A stretch of DNA of 64,000 nucleotides from Hormiphora californensis (GCA_020137815.1 CM035360.1:6397059-6461058); one strand, 5' to 3'. Positions 1 through 12,584 are shown, counted from the first letter of the stretch. The notes: generated from the letters alone by a model not told the origin. Numbers and translations: made by a program.

Positions 1-1487
1 GGTGCCACCAACAGTTTCCACAAATCTCCAAGTTCCATATGCATGAGATCTTGTTCAGGATTATGTTCAGGATTGTTCCGATCTCCAAGTTCCCCTTTCA
101 GTCGTGATTTCTGAGAAGACTCTCCCACATTGAAGTTATAATCATAATGGACGATGTCTTTGTATTTTCTAGCAAACTCCGCACTGATGTTTTTACATTT
201 CTTCAAATTGAAGGACTTCAACCGTTTCAAGTTATTAATCAGGTAGAGCGCTTCGTCCTCGGAAACAACAGTGCCTTTCAAGGAGAGTGTAGACAGGGAA
301 GTAGCCTTGGCGATGGATTTGAAGTCGATACTGCTGCCTGTAAGTGGAAATACTTCGTATTTATTTTCGAATATGTTGAGATGGAGGGTTTCCAGGTTTT
401 TGAGTTCTGCCAAAGATCCGAATTCAATGACCGGCAACTGTGGAATAAACTTTCTGTCCCCACCCAACCAACTCGACCTAAATGAGATCTCGAAGAAGTT
501 TAAACTTTTACAGTTTTCTACAAGATGAGGCAAGACAACCATAATTGCACAAAAGTCAGGGCCGTCAGTATCAGAGCACATTTTGAAACGTTGCAAGTTG
601 GGCACAGACTTGAACATCCACTTTAAATCAGATTTCCAGTTGTCAACTTCTAGAAACGAATCCCGAAACGTTGGCTGAAACTGCAGGTCAGTTAATGAGT
701 GTAATTTCATTTCATTCTTATACTCTGATATCTTGGGTAACTGATCAAACTCCAAAAACTCGAGGGTCTCTTGAAACTTGCGAAGGACATCAGCCATATT
801 ATACCGTTTATCATATGATGTACGAAGAACCGAAAGTTTCTTAAAGCAGCTACTCTTCAAGTGGAGGAGGCCACTTCCAGTGAGGCTTCCGTCCATGTGG
901 GAGATTAGTTCCTTAATAGTAAGGCTTTTTAGATTCGTTATGTTTGAAAGAATTCTCCCTAGACTCTTATCCGTAAATGGACTAAGATGATCAAGAATAA
1001 GATTGTCCAGTGTTAGTGGCGGGGAACAGAAGAGTTTTTCAATATAATCTTCATCTCTCATGCAGTTTCTAAATCTGTCATGCAGATTGAGAGTCTTCAA
1101 CGTTGGACAGGAGAAAACTTTAGAACGAATCAGATTAATGAAATCGGTATCATTAACAGCATCACCACTAATCCAACATTCCTCAAATCTATTTTTAGAT
1201 TTCTTCACCAGAAACTCAGCTTCTCCCGTAGATCCAGATGTCAACTTCAGTGTCTTGGTCATCTTCAGTAGAATTTCATCTGAAACACGCCTCCACCCAC
1301 AAGAGACCGCACCACATTGAGCCAGGTCGCGGACAGAGCTGAGACAACTCATGATGTTCAAGAGAATCTCATCCGGAAGATAATCAACTGTTACTTTGTT
1401 ACTGTTATGAAACACCTTGAGACGTTTAGATGTGTGCTTAGTTGCGTTGGGGCCCGAATCAGAACATCCCAGACCTGGTGAAGCCAT
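1..1487 (-). CDS. F-box / leucine-rich-repeat-like protein, intronless, 3' end outside window
   Basis: A single open frame of at least 495 codons starts at the ATG at 1485-1487 and runs off the left edge without a stop. Near residues 36-75 the translation has an F-box: [19 protein letters not shown], followed by a Cys/Trp-containing second helix ([10 protein letters not shown]). The rest is rich in leucine-spaced segments (LKTLNL, LKSLTI, LETLHLN, LSTLSL), as in irregular LRR repeats of FBXL proteins. F-box proteins recruit substrates to SCF (SKP1-cullin-F-box) ubiquitin ligases, and the LRR part normally binds the substrate. There is no intron over 1.5 kb, unlike the neighbouring genes. The ATG lies 99 bases downstream of an ARPC1 splice donor on the same strand, so this gene probably sits inside an ARPC1 intron. 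The F-box assignment is fairly sure; the substrate is unknown. Confidence 0.75.
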   Translation of the reverse strand, partial: MASPGLGCSDSGPNATKHTSKRLKVFHNSNKVTVDYLPDEILLNIMSCLSSVRDLAQCGAVSCGWRRVSDEILLKMTKTLKLTSGSTGEAEFLVKKSKNRFEECWISGDAVNDTDFINLIRSKVFSCPTLKTLNLHDRFRNCMRDEDYIEKLFCSPPLTLDNLILDHLSPFTDKSLGRILSNITNLKSLTIKELISHMDGSLTGSGLLHLKSSCFKKLSVLRTSYDKRYNMADVLRKFQETLEFLEFDQLPKISEYKNEMKLHSLTDLQFQPTFRDSFLEVDNWKSDLKWMFKSVPNLQRFKMCSDTDGPDFCAIMVVLPHLVENCKSLNFFEISFRSSWLGGDRKFIPQLPVIEFGSLAELKNLETLHLNIFENKYEVFPLTGSSIDFKSIAKATSLSTLSLKGTVVSEDEALYLINNLKRLKSFNLKKCKNISAEFARKYKDIVHYDYNFNVGESSQKSRLKGELGDRNNPEHNPEQDLMHMELGDLWKLLVA

Positions 1488-1585
1488 TCTATTTAGTTGG
1501 TTTGTAAGTTGTGAGTGAGGATCCACATTTTCAATAAGGGATAGGGGATGAGCTTGAGAAAAAGAACAGAGGAAATCACACTTAC

Positions 1586-3006
1586 CATCTTCTTCTTGGT
1601 AGTTCCAAACATAGGCATTCCTGTCTCCAGCACATGTGACGATACGATTAGTTTTGGGGGCCCAATCGACACTGGTCACCCGCTCTATATGCTGCTCTAG
1701 GACCTCCTTTGTTGAAAACCTGGGGAGGGAGATTGTTGGGATATCTTAATTGAGCAAATTAAGAACTAAATCGGTTAGGGAGAGTACGATGACATTTTTG
1801 ATTACTTTAATTGGGGTTTAACTAGGGTAAACTGGGGTAAAATGGTCCACGGGGTAAAATGGCACATGTATGGGGTAAAATGGTCCTAGTTATTACATGT
1901 AGTCACGTGACTTTTCCTCCAGCGGAGACCTGCTCGTTCTGTTCCGAATTTTTGCTTTAAAACTGCTGTAATTTCTGTTTGAGTTGGCCGATTTTAATTT
2001 TGCAAAAACTGCCAGTTAGGGTTTTTAATTTTTATCCTTCTAAAACTTGGTATAAAAATTTTTCAAAAAACCCACTATTAAGTTGATTAAATTGTCGAGC
2101 CTCCAATACCACGTGATACCACACTGGGGTAAAATGGTCCAGCACACTGGGGTAAAATGGTCCAGCAGAACAGAAATTACTGAAGATAACATGGACCATT
2201 TTACCCCAGTGCTCTAACAACACCAGGCACGTGATAAAATCGAGCAATGCTATTGGTGGGACCATTTTACCCCAGTGCAAAATTTCCAAAAAAAGCCCTA
2301 CCAAATTTTTTGAATTGATTAATTAACCTACTAAATAAAACTTTCAGATTTTAAAATTTAGCTCGTCTGAAAGGAAATGTTTCATTGGATAGCCTATATA
2401 ATTTTTTTTCTTCCTGCTGTATGAATTGCGTATTTTAGAACCTAAAACGTTAAAAAGTGGACCATTTTACCCCAGTCTACCCTAATAGGTTTATATGTAA
2501 GGTTTATAGGGTTGTAGGGATTTACAGAACATTAAAATGTAACACTGCATTCTGTAGAGTTATTCTGGAGTTTCATGTTGCGTGTGAACATGTGTGCTGC
2601 ACACAATCTCACACATAACAGTGTGCACATGAGCTGGGAGTGGCAAGACGATGTAGTAGGGGGGGGGGAGAAAGAAAGAGAGAGAGAAGGGGATGTAGCA
2701 TGCGAGGAACAAAACTGCTGCTTACTTCTTGTCACCTCCAAGTTGCATGATATGAGTGAGGGGTGTTGAGTTGCTGACCACTAGTTGGGTTTGGTCAGCG
2801 TTGAACGCATGACTGCTAATAGGATCCTGGAACAGTTGCTGAGGGGGAGATTTACAGTCGTTATGAGAATTTGACCGTGACTAAATTGGGACATGCCAAT
2901 TGTACAGAATCAGGCAACTATTTTATTTAGCGAAAGCAACTAAAACCACCCAATTATCAAACCATAAATGATGTTAACTTACGTGGACGACGTTGGTTGA
3001 ACCCAT
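1586..3006 (-). CDS. ARPC1: Actin-related protein 2/3 complex subunit 1 (5' exons only)
   Basis: Three exons join in phase: 2983-3006 (ATG at 3004-3006, MGSTNVVH), 2726-2838 and 1586-1719, each bounded by GT-AG sites (donors GTAAGT, GTAAGC, GTAAGT). Together they encode about 90 residues. These match the N-terminus of the WD40 subunit ARPC1, including the second-blade signature [24 protein letters not shown]1 is one of the seven subunits of the Arp2/3 complex, which nucleates branched actin. Five or more WD repeats are missing, so the remaining exons must lie beyond the left edge and the F-box gene at 1-1487 would lie in intron 3. Intron 2 contains a 662-bp MITE. The first exon is very short (8 codons). 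Identity is confident; the 3' structure cannot be seen. Confidence 0.88.
1823..2484. mobile_element. Foldback MITE in ARPC1 intron 2 (TA target site)
   Basis: The ends form about 28-bp inverted repeats: left 1823-1850 (TAGGGTAAACTGGGG...), right 2457-2484 as its near reverse complement. Each end abuts a TA, consistent with a TA target duplication. The motif ACTGGGGTAAAATGGTCC or close variants occurs about eight times inside, in both orientations (for example near 1830, 1872, 2125, 2147, 2192, 2262, 2459). No transposase frame is present. The element is non-autonomous; superfamily unassigned. Confidence 0.7.
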
Positions 3007-3910
3007 GATTTACAAAATTGGTTAGAGCCTCGGACTCTGGTCAGTCTACGAGCTAGGGATTACAAAACATGTTAATTTGTGATGTAATGGTGATGAAGAT
3101 TGGAGAGCAGAGACCCTATCTCAAAAATAACAAGCAGATTGTGTCACATGTGACATTAATGGCACACTACGCACCGGCCCAATGATATTTTATGTTTAAC
3201 ACGGATCACAGCCTCATTAAGCACATCAGAGAAATCGGACATCGTATATTTTAAGGGGCCTTTAAAGTCTGTGGTGCGTGCTGCCAGATGGAAACAACTA
3301 TAGCCACTCAATCTAGACGGTATCTCGTAGATAATTGATAGCCTTGAACGGTTACCAGCACACCAAAATCGACGGGTCAAATCTCAGAGAAACCTCGACG
3401 CACCGAGGGGCCAGATTTTTGTTTGGGCGGAGGACGAAAAAACTTTTCTGGGACTGAAAAACAGAGAGAGACTGAAAAACAGATTTTCAAATTAATTTGA
3501 ATTTTTTAGGCATGTGCCGCGCACGCGCAGAAACATGCGCGTTCATTATTAAGATTTGTCGCGCGTCACATTATTCCTGGGTAAGAAATGTAGAAATGCC
3601 GGGTAAGAAAATGTAGAAACGATTTTAAAATATGGAATCTCATGCAAATAATTACAACGTCACATTTGAATAACATCATTCCGACTCAGTTCAAATTCCA
3701 TCAAAGCTTTGTCAACCAGCTTTGTCAAAGTCAATTCTCTGTTTCAGTTCGAGTCAACTCTCATTGAGACTGAGAGTCTGAGCGTCTCAATCTCATGCCA
3801 CTATAGCCCTCTCAGTTAAACTTTACATTCATAAGATCACTATCAAGTATCAGTGCCTGCTGATAGCCTTCCACTTTCTCTGTCATACCGGTATCACTAC
3901 TTTCTTGTTA
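3007..3910. other. Intergenic, no gene seen
   Basis: Sequence upstream of ARPC1. It is AT-rich with no coding exon I can support. The ARPC1 promoter probably lies here, but no core element was identified. Confidence 0.4.
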
Positions 3911-5142
3911 CAGTCGGACCCCGATTTAACGGCCCCCGATTTAGCGGCACCCCGATTTAACGGCAGGATAAATTTCCCCCAAGATTTTTTGAAATTTTTT
4001 TTGAAATTTTTTTTTGAAATTTTTTTTTGAAATTTTTTGAAAAACCACGTCTGAATCGTGTTTCGAATCGGTGCATCTTATAGCATGTCTTGCCGGTAAT
4101 TAGACGGTTCGAAACGAACAGATATGTGATCCCCATGAGGCCCAACGAATCGCAATTTTGACGCTTGTTAAACTGGCCTCATGGGGATCACGTATCGGTT
4201 CGTTTCGAACCGTCTAATTAGCGACAGGACGTGCGATAAGATGCACTGATTCGAAACACGATTCGGACGTGGTTGATATACCTTTGAAAAATTTTCATAA
4301 CTTTTTTTGCAAAATTTTACAGAATGATTGTCAATGCTTTGATCGGTGCTCCCCATGAATTTTCAGAGAAAGATATATTTTGAAATTCAAATTCTTCCTC
4401 ACCCCGCTTAAAGTGCCCCGATTCGGCATGGTCTCACGTATCGGTTCGTCTAATTAGCAGCAAGACATGCGATAAGATGCACTGATTCGATAAACGATTC
4501 GGAAGTGGTTGATATATTACCTTAGAAAATTTTTTCCCCGCCCGGTGAATGCCGAAGGCATTCACCCGGATGCCTTTTGTAAAAAGGCATAGGGGTTTAG
4601 AATTCGACAATTTTATTTTACATACTAGTGAAGTGTCACGCTTTTTATGTAACGTAACCCGCTCAGTTGCGAGGGACAACAGTGTTGCTCCTTCATCAAA
4701 TACTTCAATGGCACGTTTTCAGGAAATGTGAGCCGCGCAATGTGGCACGCAATTTAGTGCTACTAAAATACAAAGATTTGTTCTATAGGTACGGTTTGAG
4801 TGATTCATAAATGATCGGAAATGTCTGTCCCGCCTTCACATTAGATGGTTAAATGAAAATAAAGGTTGGCGGGGAAACATAGCATTATGAAACATAATGC
4901 AGTTATTCTTGTTATAACTTATTTTGAAATTATTTTGAAATTACTTTCTTTTTCTAATCAGAAATGATCATGCAATCAATACATGGACATTGCATTTAAC
5001 ACTTAGAGATGTTTTAGTATAGCATTTTGGACAAAAATAGGGTTTTATGGGCCAAATATGCTCTACCCCGATTTAACGGACACCCCGATTTAACGGACAA
5101 AACCCTTTCCCCCGAGGGTGCCGTTAAATCGGGGTCCGACTG
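3911..5142. mobile_element. pogo/Tigger-like non-autonomous DNA transposon
   Basis: The left end begins CAGTCGGACCCCGATTTAAC and the right end is its reverse complement (ending GGGGTCCGACTG). Both sides are flanked by TA (3909-3910 and 5143-5144). Subterminal copies of CCCCGATTTAACGG recur at both ends. CAG-type termini and TA duplication are typical of pogo/Tigger elements of the Tc1/mariner superfamily. The interior contains an inverted segment (near 4040-4140 against 4160-4260) and no intact transposase. It lies just 3' of MIOX. A 164-bp relative is at 28130-28293. Confidence 0.78.
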
Positions 5143-5275
5143 TACTAATCTGGCATTGTCTTCTGCTAATTTAGTATCACTATCACTACCTATAAAACCT
5201 GGCCAGTGTCACTTCATTTAAATTCCGTGTGTTCTCTCCAATAACGATGATGAAGCAATCCCAGGTCAGGTGAAA

Positions 5276-8200
5276 TCACCAGGATAATTTTCCAGGACAA
5301 TACTGGGCAATGAGGGACTCGTAGAAGGGCTTTATATCCGGAATATTGGGGACCTTCTCACTCTTGGAGTAGAGATCAAACGAACTGAAATTAGAGATCT
5401 TATGTTATAGAGAGATGCACCAACATGCCCGTTCTAAGCTTCTGCCGAGTTCAGCACGAGGGCATGAGAAGAGATCAAATGAAATAAAATGAGATTATGT
5501 TATGAATCTAGCCGGTAGTTTACAATTCTCTCTGAAAGTTCTACATTTGCAGTTGCATAAAGTACGCACTATAATTTGAAATATGCAGTTTGAAGTTTCT
5601 GTAGTCGTGATTAATGAAATGAACTTTCTGAAAACCCGAGTAAAACTTTGGTAATGAAATTACCCCTCCGCGCGAGCGCCCCAGTATATTAGGGGTGACT
5701 TCGTAACCAAAGAAAAACTCGACTCGAAAGAAGTTGACGGTCAACTTCTTTCGAGTCTCGAGTTGACAAGAGTGTAATTGTTGACTTTTGTTGAGTAAGG
5801 GTGAGAGAGGGTCTCCACCCCTCACTCAACAAGTTTACTTTGTACCTGAAAGTTTGGACCCAGGGGAGCATTTGTCGGTCCTTGTCAGAGCAGAGATGAT
5901 CATAGTCCCCGTGATGGTGCCACGGGTAGAGCGAGTGGAATCTGATCATGTACATACCCTGATGGGGGAGGAGGGGGATGATATTGAGGAGCAATAAGGG
6001 AGACAATGGGGGGATTTGATTCTTAGGCTGTCTTGCGGGGGTTTCGTCGTTTCGACTGTGCGAGCAGATCGTATCGGCACTGCCACGCAGTAGGTAGAGT
6101 TAGAGTCTAGAATAATCTTTAATCACATATCTTGCGATCCTAATCTGATCTCATCAGGAGCTGCTTGAATTCTGTTTGATTTCTAAACACTAGGTTGCAC
6201 AGGATACAAATAATAATTTGATTGGTTCTATTTTCTATTCCTCTCAACTATTTTCTACAGGATAAAATAACCGCGTTTTATTTTGACCTCTTGATTGACG
6301 GTGGAAGGATATATTTCTCAACAACATTTGCTCAATAAATTGCTAAAATATCTTGTTATGTTCTAACCTCGCAGTGAGACTGAGAGAGGGTCTAGCAAGG
6401 CTAAAATACAACTCCCGGGCTGCAAGACTCACCTCTTCAGGGATCTGGACATTGTTCCTCCTCAACACTTGGTACATGTACTCATCGTGTCCCCAGGAGG
6501 TGACAACATTAGACAGACCACAGTTGGGGGTGTAGATCCCGTTGGGGGTGTTGTATCGGGGATCCTTCATGTCGGGGTTACCCTCAAAACTGCAGGGATA
6601 GGCCGGTGAGGATAAATGGGTGTAGTATCAGTAATATTTAGTTGTGAATTGCATTTGCAAGGTGGAGAGGTAACAATAGGATCATATCATATCTCACCTT
6701 TCCTTGCCGAACACCACACTGGGTGCCACCTCACAGCCAGTCACGAAGATATCACCCACCACAGCCCACTGGGGCTCCCCCTGCCTCACCATTATCTTGC
6801 CGAGATCATGCAAGAGACCAACCAGAGCGAACCAGGGCTTATCAGGGTGCTTCTCTCTTATCCTCTCCGCTGTCTGAAGGGATGGGGTTGAATCTATATG
6901 AACAACATTTCTAAGAGTGATTGGCATAAAAGGAGACCTAAGATTCGGGTCCCTAGATATAATTAAATTTTAGGGTTGATATGAAATGAATGAAAGTTTG
7001 TGACTTTGTGGTTGCTAGATTCCTCCAAAGAATGAACCTCCCGAGTCGCCTGACACTGTGTCCACACTACAAAGTATGAACAATGAACCTCCTACTGTGA
7101 ATGGGAATGTTGCGGATGGGGAGAGATACCTCCTCCTACCTGGTACATGTGGATATCGTTTGTAAGGCTAGTATCTGGATCACTCTCGTCAACAATAGTA
7201 CCCACTATATCCAGCATCTCCATCACTGTGTACTGACCCACAATCCCTGGCTTGTACTTGGCTCTCTAGGGGGGGGGGTTAGCATTGAAGAGGGAGTGGA
7301 GCCTAAGTAAAGCTATCATTTTTGATTTTACCCATTCCACATACACATTTGTCTCGTTCAGACTCTCCCGTGCGCTGCGAAGACAAATAGGAGCGGGGGT
7401 AATACCTAGTTGCAGGGTAGTTGAACCCTACTTAGCATGTCTAATGGCCTTCTGACTAGATAGCTCCGTCATTTCGATGTGATATTTTCCCCTTTCCGAA
7501 TAAAAGAACCCAAGATCCAACAGGTGCTATTTCCCATCGCTACGATTACAACCGTGCTGGATCAGTGCTGTTTAATATTCCAGTTGAACCCCCATTGCTT
7601 CTTCACATATTCACACCTCCCCCACCCTGCACGTGGTACCACGTTTCCCTGTCTCAGTCTAATCAAATACCTCCACCCCCTATTGCATCATTACGGTGCA
7701 GTTTTTCATTTCCAATATTGTATGCTTTGTACCCCTAGCGAACCCTAGCATTGGCCTAATATCTCGAGCACGTTCCAAGATTAAATTGCTTCCCCCCTCG
7801 CCCAACAAAATCGTTTTGCGGATCACTCGCATTAAAAGTCTAGAATTCTATACTCTTTCATTTCTCCAACTTCATACCAATAGTTGGAGCAATATATAAA
7901 CATGAAAAACAACACAGGTGCCCCGTGCTTATGTGAAAGTTTGCTGTTTTATTTTGTTGGAGATATATCAGTCCCCAATGTTTCAGCGCCCTTATTCATA
8001 AAGTGCCTTCGGGTATATCAGTCACTTTTAGATTTATACCCTTTCCAAGATCAACAGTTTCTTCTTCTTCTTCTTCCAAAATCAAAAGTATCACTTAGAG
8101 AGCTAGAGTGGCCCCTTTCTCACCCCTGGTACAACTTGTTGAGTAAGGCACACAACATACAAAAGTAGTATCAGTTTCTACCTCACTGTTTGATACCATT

Positions 8201-8557
8201 TGAGTTACACTTTCTATCGTCCATTTAATGGACTGCACTAATGGACTCCATTAGTGCAGTATTTTCTGGGGGCCACTTCCACTAACCCTATATTAACACA
8301 AAACACGTTCTGCTGTTTATTCTCACATTAACCCCACTATTTCCATAGTAGACCCTTGATGTCAAATATGTACCTGACTTGAAGCGTAAGCGTGTGTCTG
8401 GTTCCTGTGCATTGTAGTAGTAGGTATCCCTAACTCGTGCCTGGTCCTCGTCTAGATTATCATAGTTCCTGTAGCTTGCAATATCCCTGTCTAGCTCAAA
8501 ACAGGGGGCTGCTGGTCGGTAGATCTCAGACGGGTCCGGTAGGGATATAGAGGGGTC
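5276..8557 (-). CDS. MIOX: myo-inositol oxygenase
   Basis: Six exons join in phase: 8374-8557, 7140-7261, 6698-6873, 6433-6589, 5846-5958 and 5276-5384 (stop TGA 5276-5278). MIOX is a cytosolic di-iron oxygenase that cleaves myo-inositol to D-glucuronate. The HD-domain motif LLHDLGK gives the His-Asp iron ligands and the active-site Lys. Further family blocks are [28 protein letters not shown] (iron-ligand His), FHSLYPWH and the C-terminal YCPGKLSW. The encoded part (about 253 residues) lacks only the first 20 or so residues. The initiator Met is in an exon upstream of 8557 that I could not place. A 63-bp MITE sits in the intron at 5385-5845. Assignment is confident. Confidence 0.93.
5648..5710. 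mobile_element. 63-bp mini-MITE, copy A (9-bp TSD), in last MIOX intron
   Basis: Begins TTGGTAATGAAATTACCCCT and ends AGGGGTGACTTCGTAACCAA, an imperfect terminal inverted repeat of about 20 bp. Flanks are AGTAAAACT (5639-5647) and AGAAAAACT (5711-5719), a 9-bp direct repeat with one mismatch. Copies with matching ends are at 10369, 33473 and 59252. Confidence 0.8.
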
Positions 8558-9400
8558 CTGGGGATGGGGGAGAGATGTTACAATTCCAATCAATTGTCAA
8601 AGAGGCCTACAAAATATCTCCTGATACATAATGTTTCTTTAAAACATACAACTACAAGATCTCTCCTAACCCCTTGTACAATACAATGTATTGCACTGTT
8701 CCTAGATTCCTAGAACAACAAAAAGGGAAACTGTCTCCCTATACTTACTGTAAAATAGTAAAAAGGTGGCGACATTATAGAACTCTCAGCAAACAACTTT
8801 GTATAGAAATGATCCCTCATGCATGCAGTAGGCACATCACAAGACACAGACACTGGCGCCAGTCCAACACGTGGTAATATACCAACCCGCTCTCTCTCTC
8901 CCTCTCTACGTGCTCTCTCTCTCTATCTCTCTATAGGTTCGTGCTTTCTCTCTTTTTCTCTCTCTAGGCTCACTGTATGCTTTCTCTGTTGTCTCTCTGT
9001 GTCTTCCCTCTCTCTCTCTCTCCCATCATCCTCACATAATATAACCTGTTCATTAACCAGCCAAACCAGTTTTACCATGACATAACGCGGGAATGGCACA
9101 TGACAATGAACAACACATATCTGTCTTGGTGACATGCCTTGTTGAGTTCCACCCCTTACTCAACAAGGCATGCCGCGGGGATCATGGCTTTTTGTGCCAA
9201 CAGGAAACAAACAGGAATAGTGAATACTCACATGGAACAGTACTAAATCTAATAACTAGAGTACAAACCGGAAATAACCTATATGTACGTGTTTAGCAGT
9301 GGATAGATTTATGTGGTATTTAGGTGCCGGCAGGCACCTCCGACCCGAAGAAAACAGCAAAAAACGAAAAAAAGAAAAAAAAAATTTTTGCCCTTGCACA
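8558..9400. other. MIOX upstream region; CT-rich, no gene placed
   Basis: Contains the unseen first MIOX exon or promoter, CT-rich simple sequence at about 8880-9030, and a small palindrome around 9137-9167 (CTTGTTGAG...CTCAACAAG). No coding exon can be supported. Confidence 0.35.
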
Positions 9401-10270
9401 AAAACCCAAAAATGCCGGCCCTATTAAGAACAAAGAAAGGTCTTTTTTTGGGGGGGGGGGGGGGGGGCAAAAAACATGTCAACGATTGTGGCCACACCGT
9501 TTGAGATATCGACTTGAAATTTTGTAGGCATGTTCTTGTAGTATTCCTTTGTGTCATGACGTTGGCGGATTTTTGAATTTTTAATTAATTAATTAATTAT
9601 AGGTAATTAAAAATGGTGCAAGGGCACCGTGCCCTTGCACATTGCGTGTTCTGTCCCTTGCACCGCGCCCTTGCACCAAATTCTATTTTCCGTTCTGCTT
9701 AAAATATCGACTTGAAACTTTGTAGGAATGTTCTTCAATCATAAAAGATGATGTTCGAAAAGTGGGAATAGTCAAAATTAATTAATTAGTTAGTTAGAGC
9801 CGTGCAAAAAATGGAATTTGGTGCAAGGGCAGGCAATGTGCAAGGGCAAATGGTGCAAGGGCAGCCCTTGCACCAATTTTATGATCGAACTGTGTCCACA
9901 CCGTTTAATATTTTGACACGAAACTTTCTATGCATGTTCTAGTAGCATAACTACGAGTACTAGAAGAGCCGTATGATTAATATATCAATTAGGTAATTAA
10001 TTATAGGCAAATTAATCAAAATTTGCCCTTGCACAATTTGTGCAAATTTCCCCTGAACATGTGCCCTTGCACCATTTTGTTTGCCCATGCACTAAATTAT
10101 ATTTTCCGTTCTGCTTAAAATATCGACTTGAAACTTTCTAGGAATGTTCTTCATGCATAAAACATATAATATAATCTACAGAAAGTGGGAATAGTCAAAA
10201 TTAATTAATTAATTACTTAGAGATTAATTTTGGGGTGGCCCCTGCACAATTTTGGCAAATTTGATATTCA
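9400..10270. repeat. Diverged tandem repeats with recurring GCCCTTGCAC
   Basis: Four diverged copies of a unit of about 205 bp can be followed by the shared phrase near 9509, 9707, 9915 and 10123 (GACTTGAAACTTTGTAGGAA and variants). Between them GCCCTTGCAC or its complement GTGCAAGGGC occurs many times. A long G run lies near 9438-9457. No coding potential. Confidence 0.6.
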
Positions 10271-10368
10271 AACTTTGAGCCTTTGTGAAAGTAATGAAAA
10301 TTATTTATTTCAGGTTATGATGAACAATAAGCTATAAAAACGCCCCTTTTTGTTGCACAAGCCTGTGC

Positions 10369-10448
10369 TTGGTATCGAAGACACCTCACACTCTGTCGCC
10401 GGGCGACCTTTGCGTGCACACGCTGGCAAGGGGTAACTTCGTAACCAA
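10369..10448. mobile_element. 80-bp mini-MITE, copy D (9-bp TSD)
   Basis: Begins TTGGTATCGAAG and ends GGGGTAACTTCGTAACCAA. It is flanked by perfect 9-bp direct repeats AGCCTGTGC (10360-10368 and 10449-10457). The interior is unrelated to copies A-C, but the ends match. Confidence 0.75.
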
Positions 10449-10457
10449 AGCCTGTGC

Positions 10458-11477
10458 ATTGTGCATAATGAAATGGATAAATTTTCATCCAGTTGCTGGC
10501 GATAGAACTCGATAGAGTTCGATTGATTTACCATGACAACGGAGTTGGTTACCATACTAACCAGAGAATTCGTTGTAAAATAGTCCTTTCTTGCTATAAA
10601 CTCGGCCTTTAGATAGAAAATTGATTTTATTCTACTCGCACTAATGCAAGGGCATTTCACAGTTTGGTGCCGTTATTTTTGTCTCTATTTTTAATAGGAT
10701 TTTGGGATTAGACTGAAAGTATGGGATCATTTGAGAAGTAGTGAAGATTTGAAAATGTTAGCAACTTGTCGGTTCGACAAACTAAACCCATATGATTCCA
10801 ACTTCGGGTCGGACGAGGGGAAGCTTGCCTTTTGCGAACATATTATCCCTTGCATTCTCAGGAGATATAATTAATTGCACCAATTCGTATGTTGGTGCAA
10901 CTTCTCTCACAACTCACATGCTTCAACATATATTCTGACACGCACAACACGGGCTGAACTCAGTGGCCTGTGGCTGGCCACTAGTGGGAAGTGGAAGTGG
11001 AATTGATCATTAGACCTAAACCACTATAACAGTAGTGCAGGCCTGATGATTAATACAACCACTTTCCTCTGCTCGAGTAACTGTATAGTACCACCCCAGT
11101 ACCACTCTCAAGTACTACTAAAGTTTACCTGTTTGTTCATTCAATGAGTGTGTCTCGGAGTGCAGTCAGAAAACAAATTTAATAAAACCGAATAGTATTG
11201 TTATACTTGTTTGTTTGTTACTGTTATTTGATGTCACACAATCATGTGACATTAACTCTGTGACACCCCGCCCTCATCATGCTATGATTCATAGTGGTTT
11301 TGGAGTTGAGCCAAGAGGGAATGGAATACTTTGAACTATAATGCTCAAACAGACGTGGTGTCATGAGGTTTAAGAAGTTTCTATCGCTCATACAAACGAC
11401 ATAATTACAGCATAAAGTTATGTACTTATTGAAAGCTTAAGTACGAGGTCCTTTACTTCTATCGCTTACACTACGCT
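10458..11477. other. Intergenic, no gene seen
   Basis: No open frame with recognisable coding character. Both strands were read and nothing beyond unique AT-rich sequence was found. Confidence 0.4.
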
Positions 11478-11484
11478 AGTAGGC

Positions 11485-11506
11485 TGTCAGGCCAATGCTC
11501 TGTCAG
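11485..11506. mobile_element. 22-bp palindromic insert with 7-bp direct repeats
   Basis: The insert is the reverse complement of the insert at 44362-44383, shifted by one base: TGTCAG, a 9-base core GCCAATGCT, then CTGTCA and G. It is bounded by AGTAGGC at 11478-11484 and 11507-11513. Confidence 0.5.
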
Positions 11507-11605
11507 AGTAGGCCTTGGGGGTACGCCCATCTGAGCCCACTGTAATTGTAAAAACCTGTCTAGCGGCTCCAGACCGCTGATTCTCAGATGGGTTCCGTGG
11601 CGCCA

Positions 11606-11702
11606 CTGTCAGAGCATTGGCCTGACCCTATTCTCATTAGTAATTTCTTTCAAATGAGCGCGTGAAAACTGTGGTCAGAGCATTGGCCTGACTGCTGACA
11701 AC
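11606..11702. mobile_element. 97-bp relative of the 22-bp insert, with flanking direct repeats
   Basis: Starts with TGTCAGAGCATTGGCCTGAC, contains a second copy of that motif near 11672, and ends CTGACAAC. GGCGCCA occurs directly outside both ends (11599-11605 and 11703-11709). Whether this is one insertion or two is uncertain. Confidence 0.4.
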
Positions 11703-11989
11703 GGCGCCAGATGCAGGTAAAAACGGGGTCTAGGCCAGATCCCGTTTTTACAGTCTAGCCCCGTCCCAGACAGCTCCAATTATGCATTCTGAGAGATCAG
11801 GGAATCGTCATGGTGCGTGTGATTTAATTACATGACATGCGGGGATTTCAATTACAGCTCTATAGTTACATGAGCTGGTATACACCAGGACAAGATTGAA
11901 CACCATTTTGTAGTACCTAGGCCATATGTGATTTCCGTAACCTCAGAGACAGACAGACTCAGAGAGGGAGAGAGAGTGAGAGAGAGAGA

Positions 11990-12169
<180 letters not shown>

Positions 12170-12581
12170 TAACAGACAAAACTAAATATTGGTGTACAGT
12201 ATCATAGAGCCAGCTGTGACTAGGAAAGGAAGATGGTTCGACCACCCTGAAACATTGTTTCAACAAGTTTGAGGGCTAACTCTCATTTGATTGTGAAGAT
12301 AATTGGGGACCTAATAAAGAAAGAATTTAGCTGATACAGTTTTGACATGTTGATGATGGTTTTTGTGACGTTTCTCAACCCAACCTTCTTTTTTGTGTTC
12401 CTGTCTGTCTACGATCGAGCTACATAACGACCTGTTGCGGTTTTCCTGTCTGGCTATTTTCGATAAATCCTAAATCAGTTTTATTTCTCTCTTTCTCTTT
12501 CTTTCAGTATCTATCTCTCCCTCTCTTTTTCATCTGCCTCCATCTTTCTCTCTCTTTATTTGAAATTCTCCTTCTATCTCT

Positions 12582-12584
<3 letters not shown>

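Noticed and set aside
1823-2484. Repeated GGGGTAAAATGG considered as telomere-like or regulatory repeats
   Set aside because: The copies are confined between inverted ends with TA flanks, so a MITE explains them.
9137-9167. CTTGTTGAG...CTCAACAAG palindrome considered as another mini-MITE
   Set aside because: Flanks are inverted rather than direct repeats, so no target duplication supports insertion; related words near 5790 and 8138 are too few to define a family.
10310-10660. 116-codon minus frame
   Set aside because: It runs through mini-MITE copy D; no domain or splice context supports coding.
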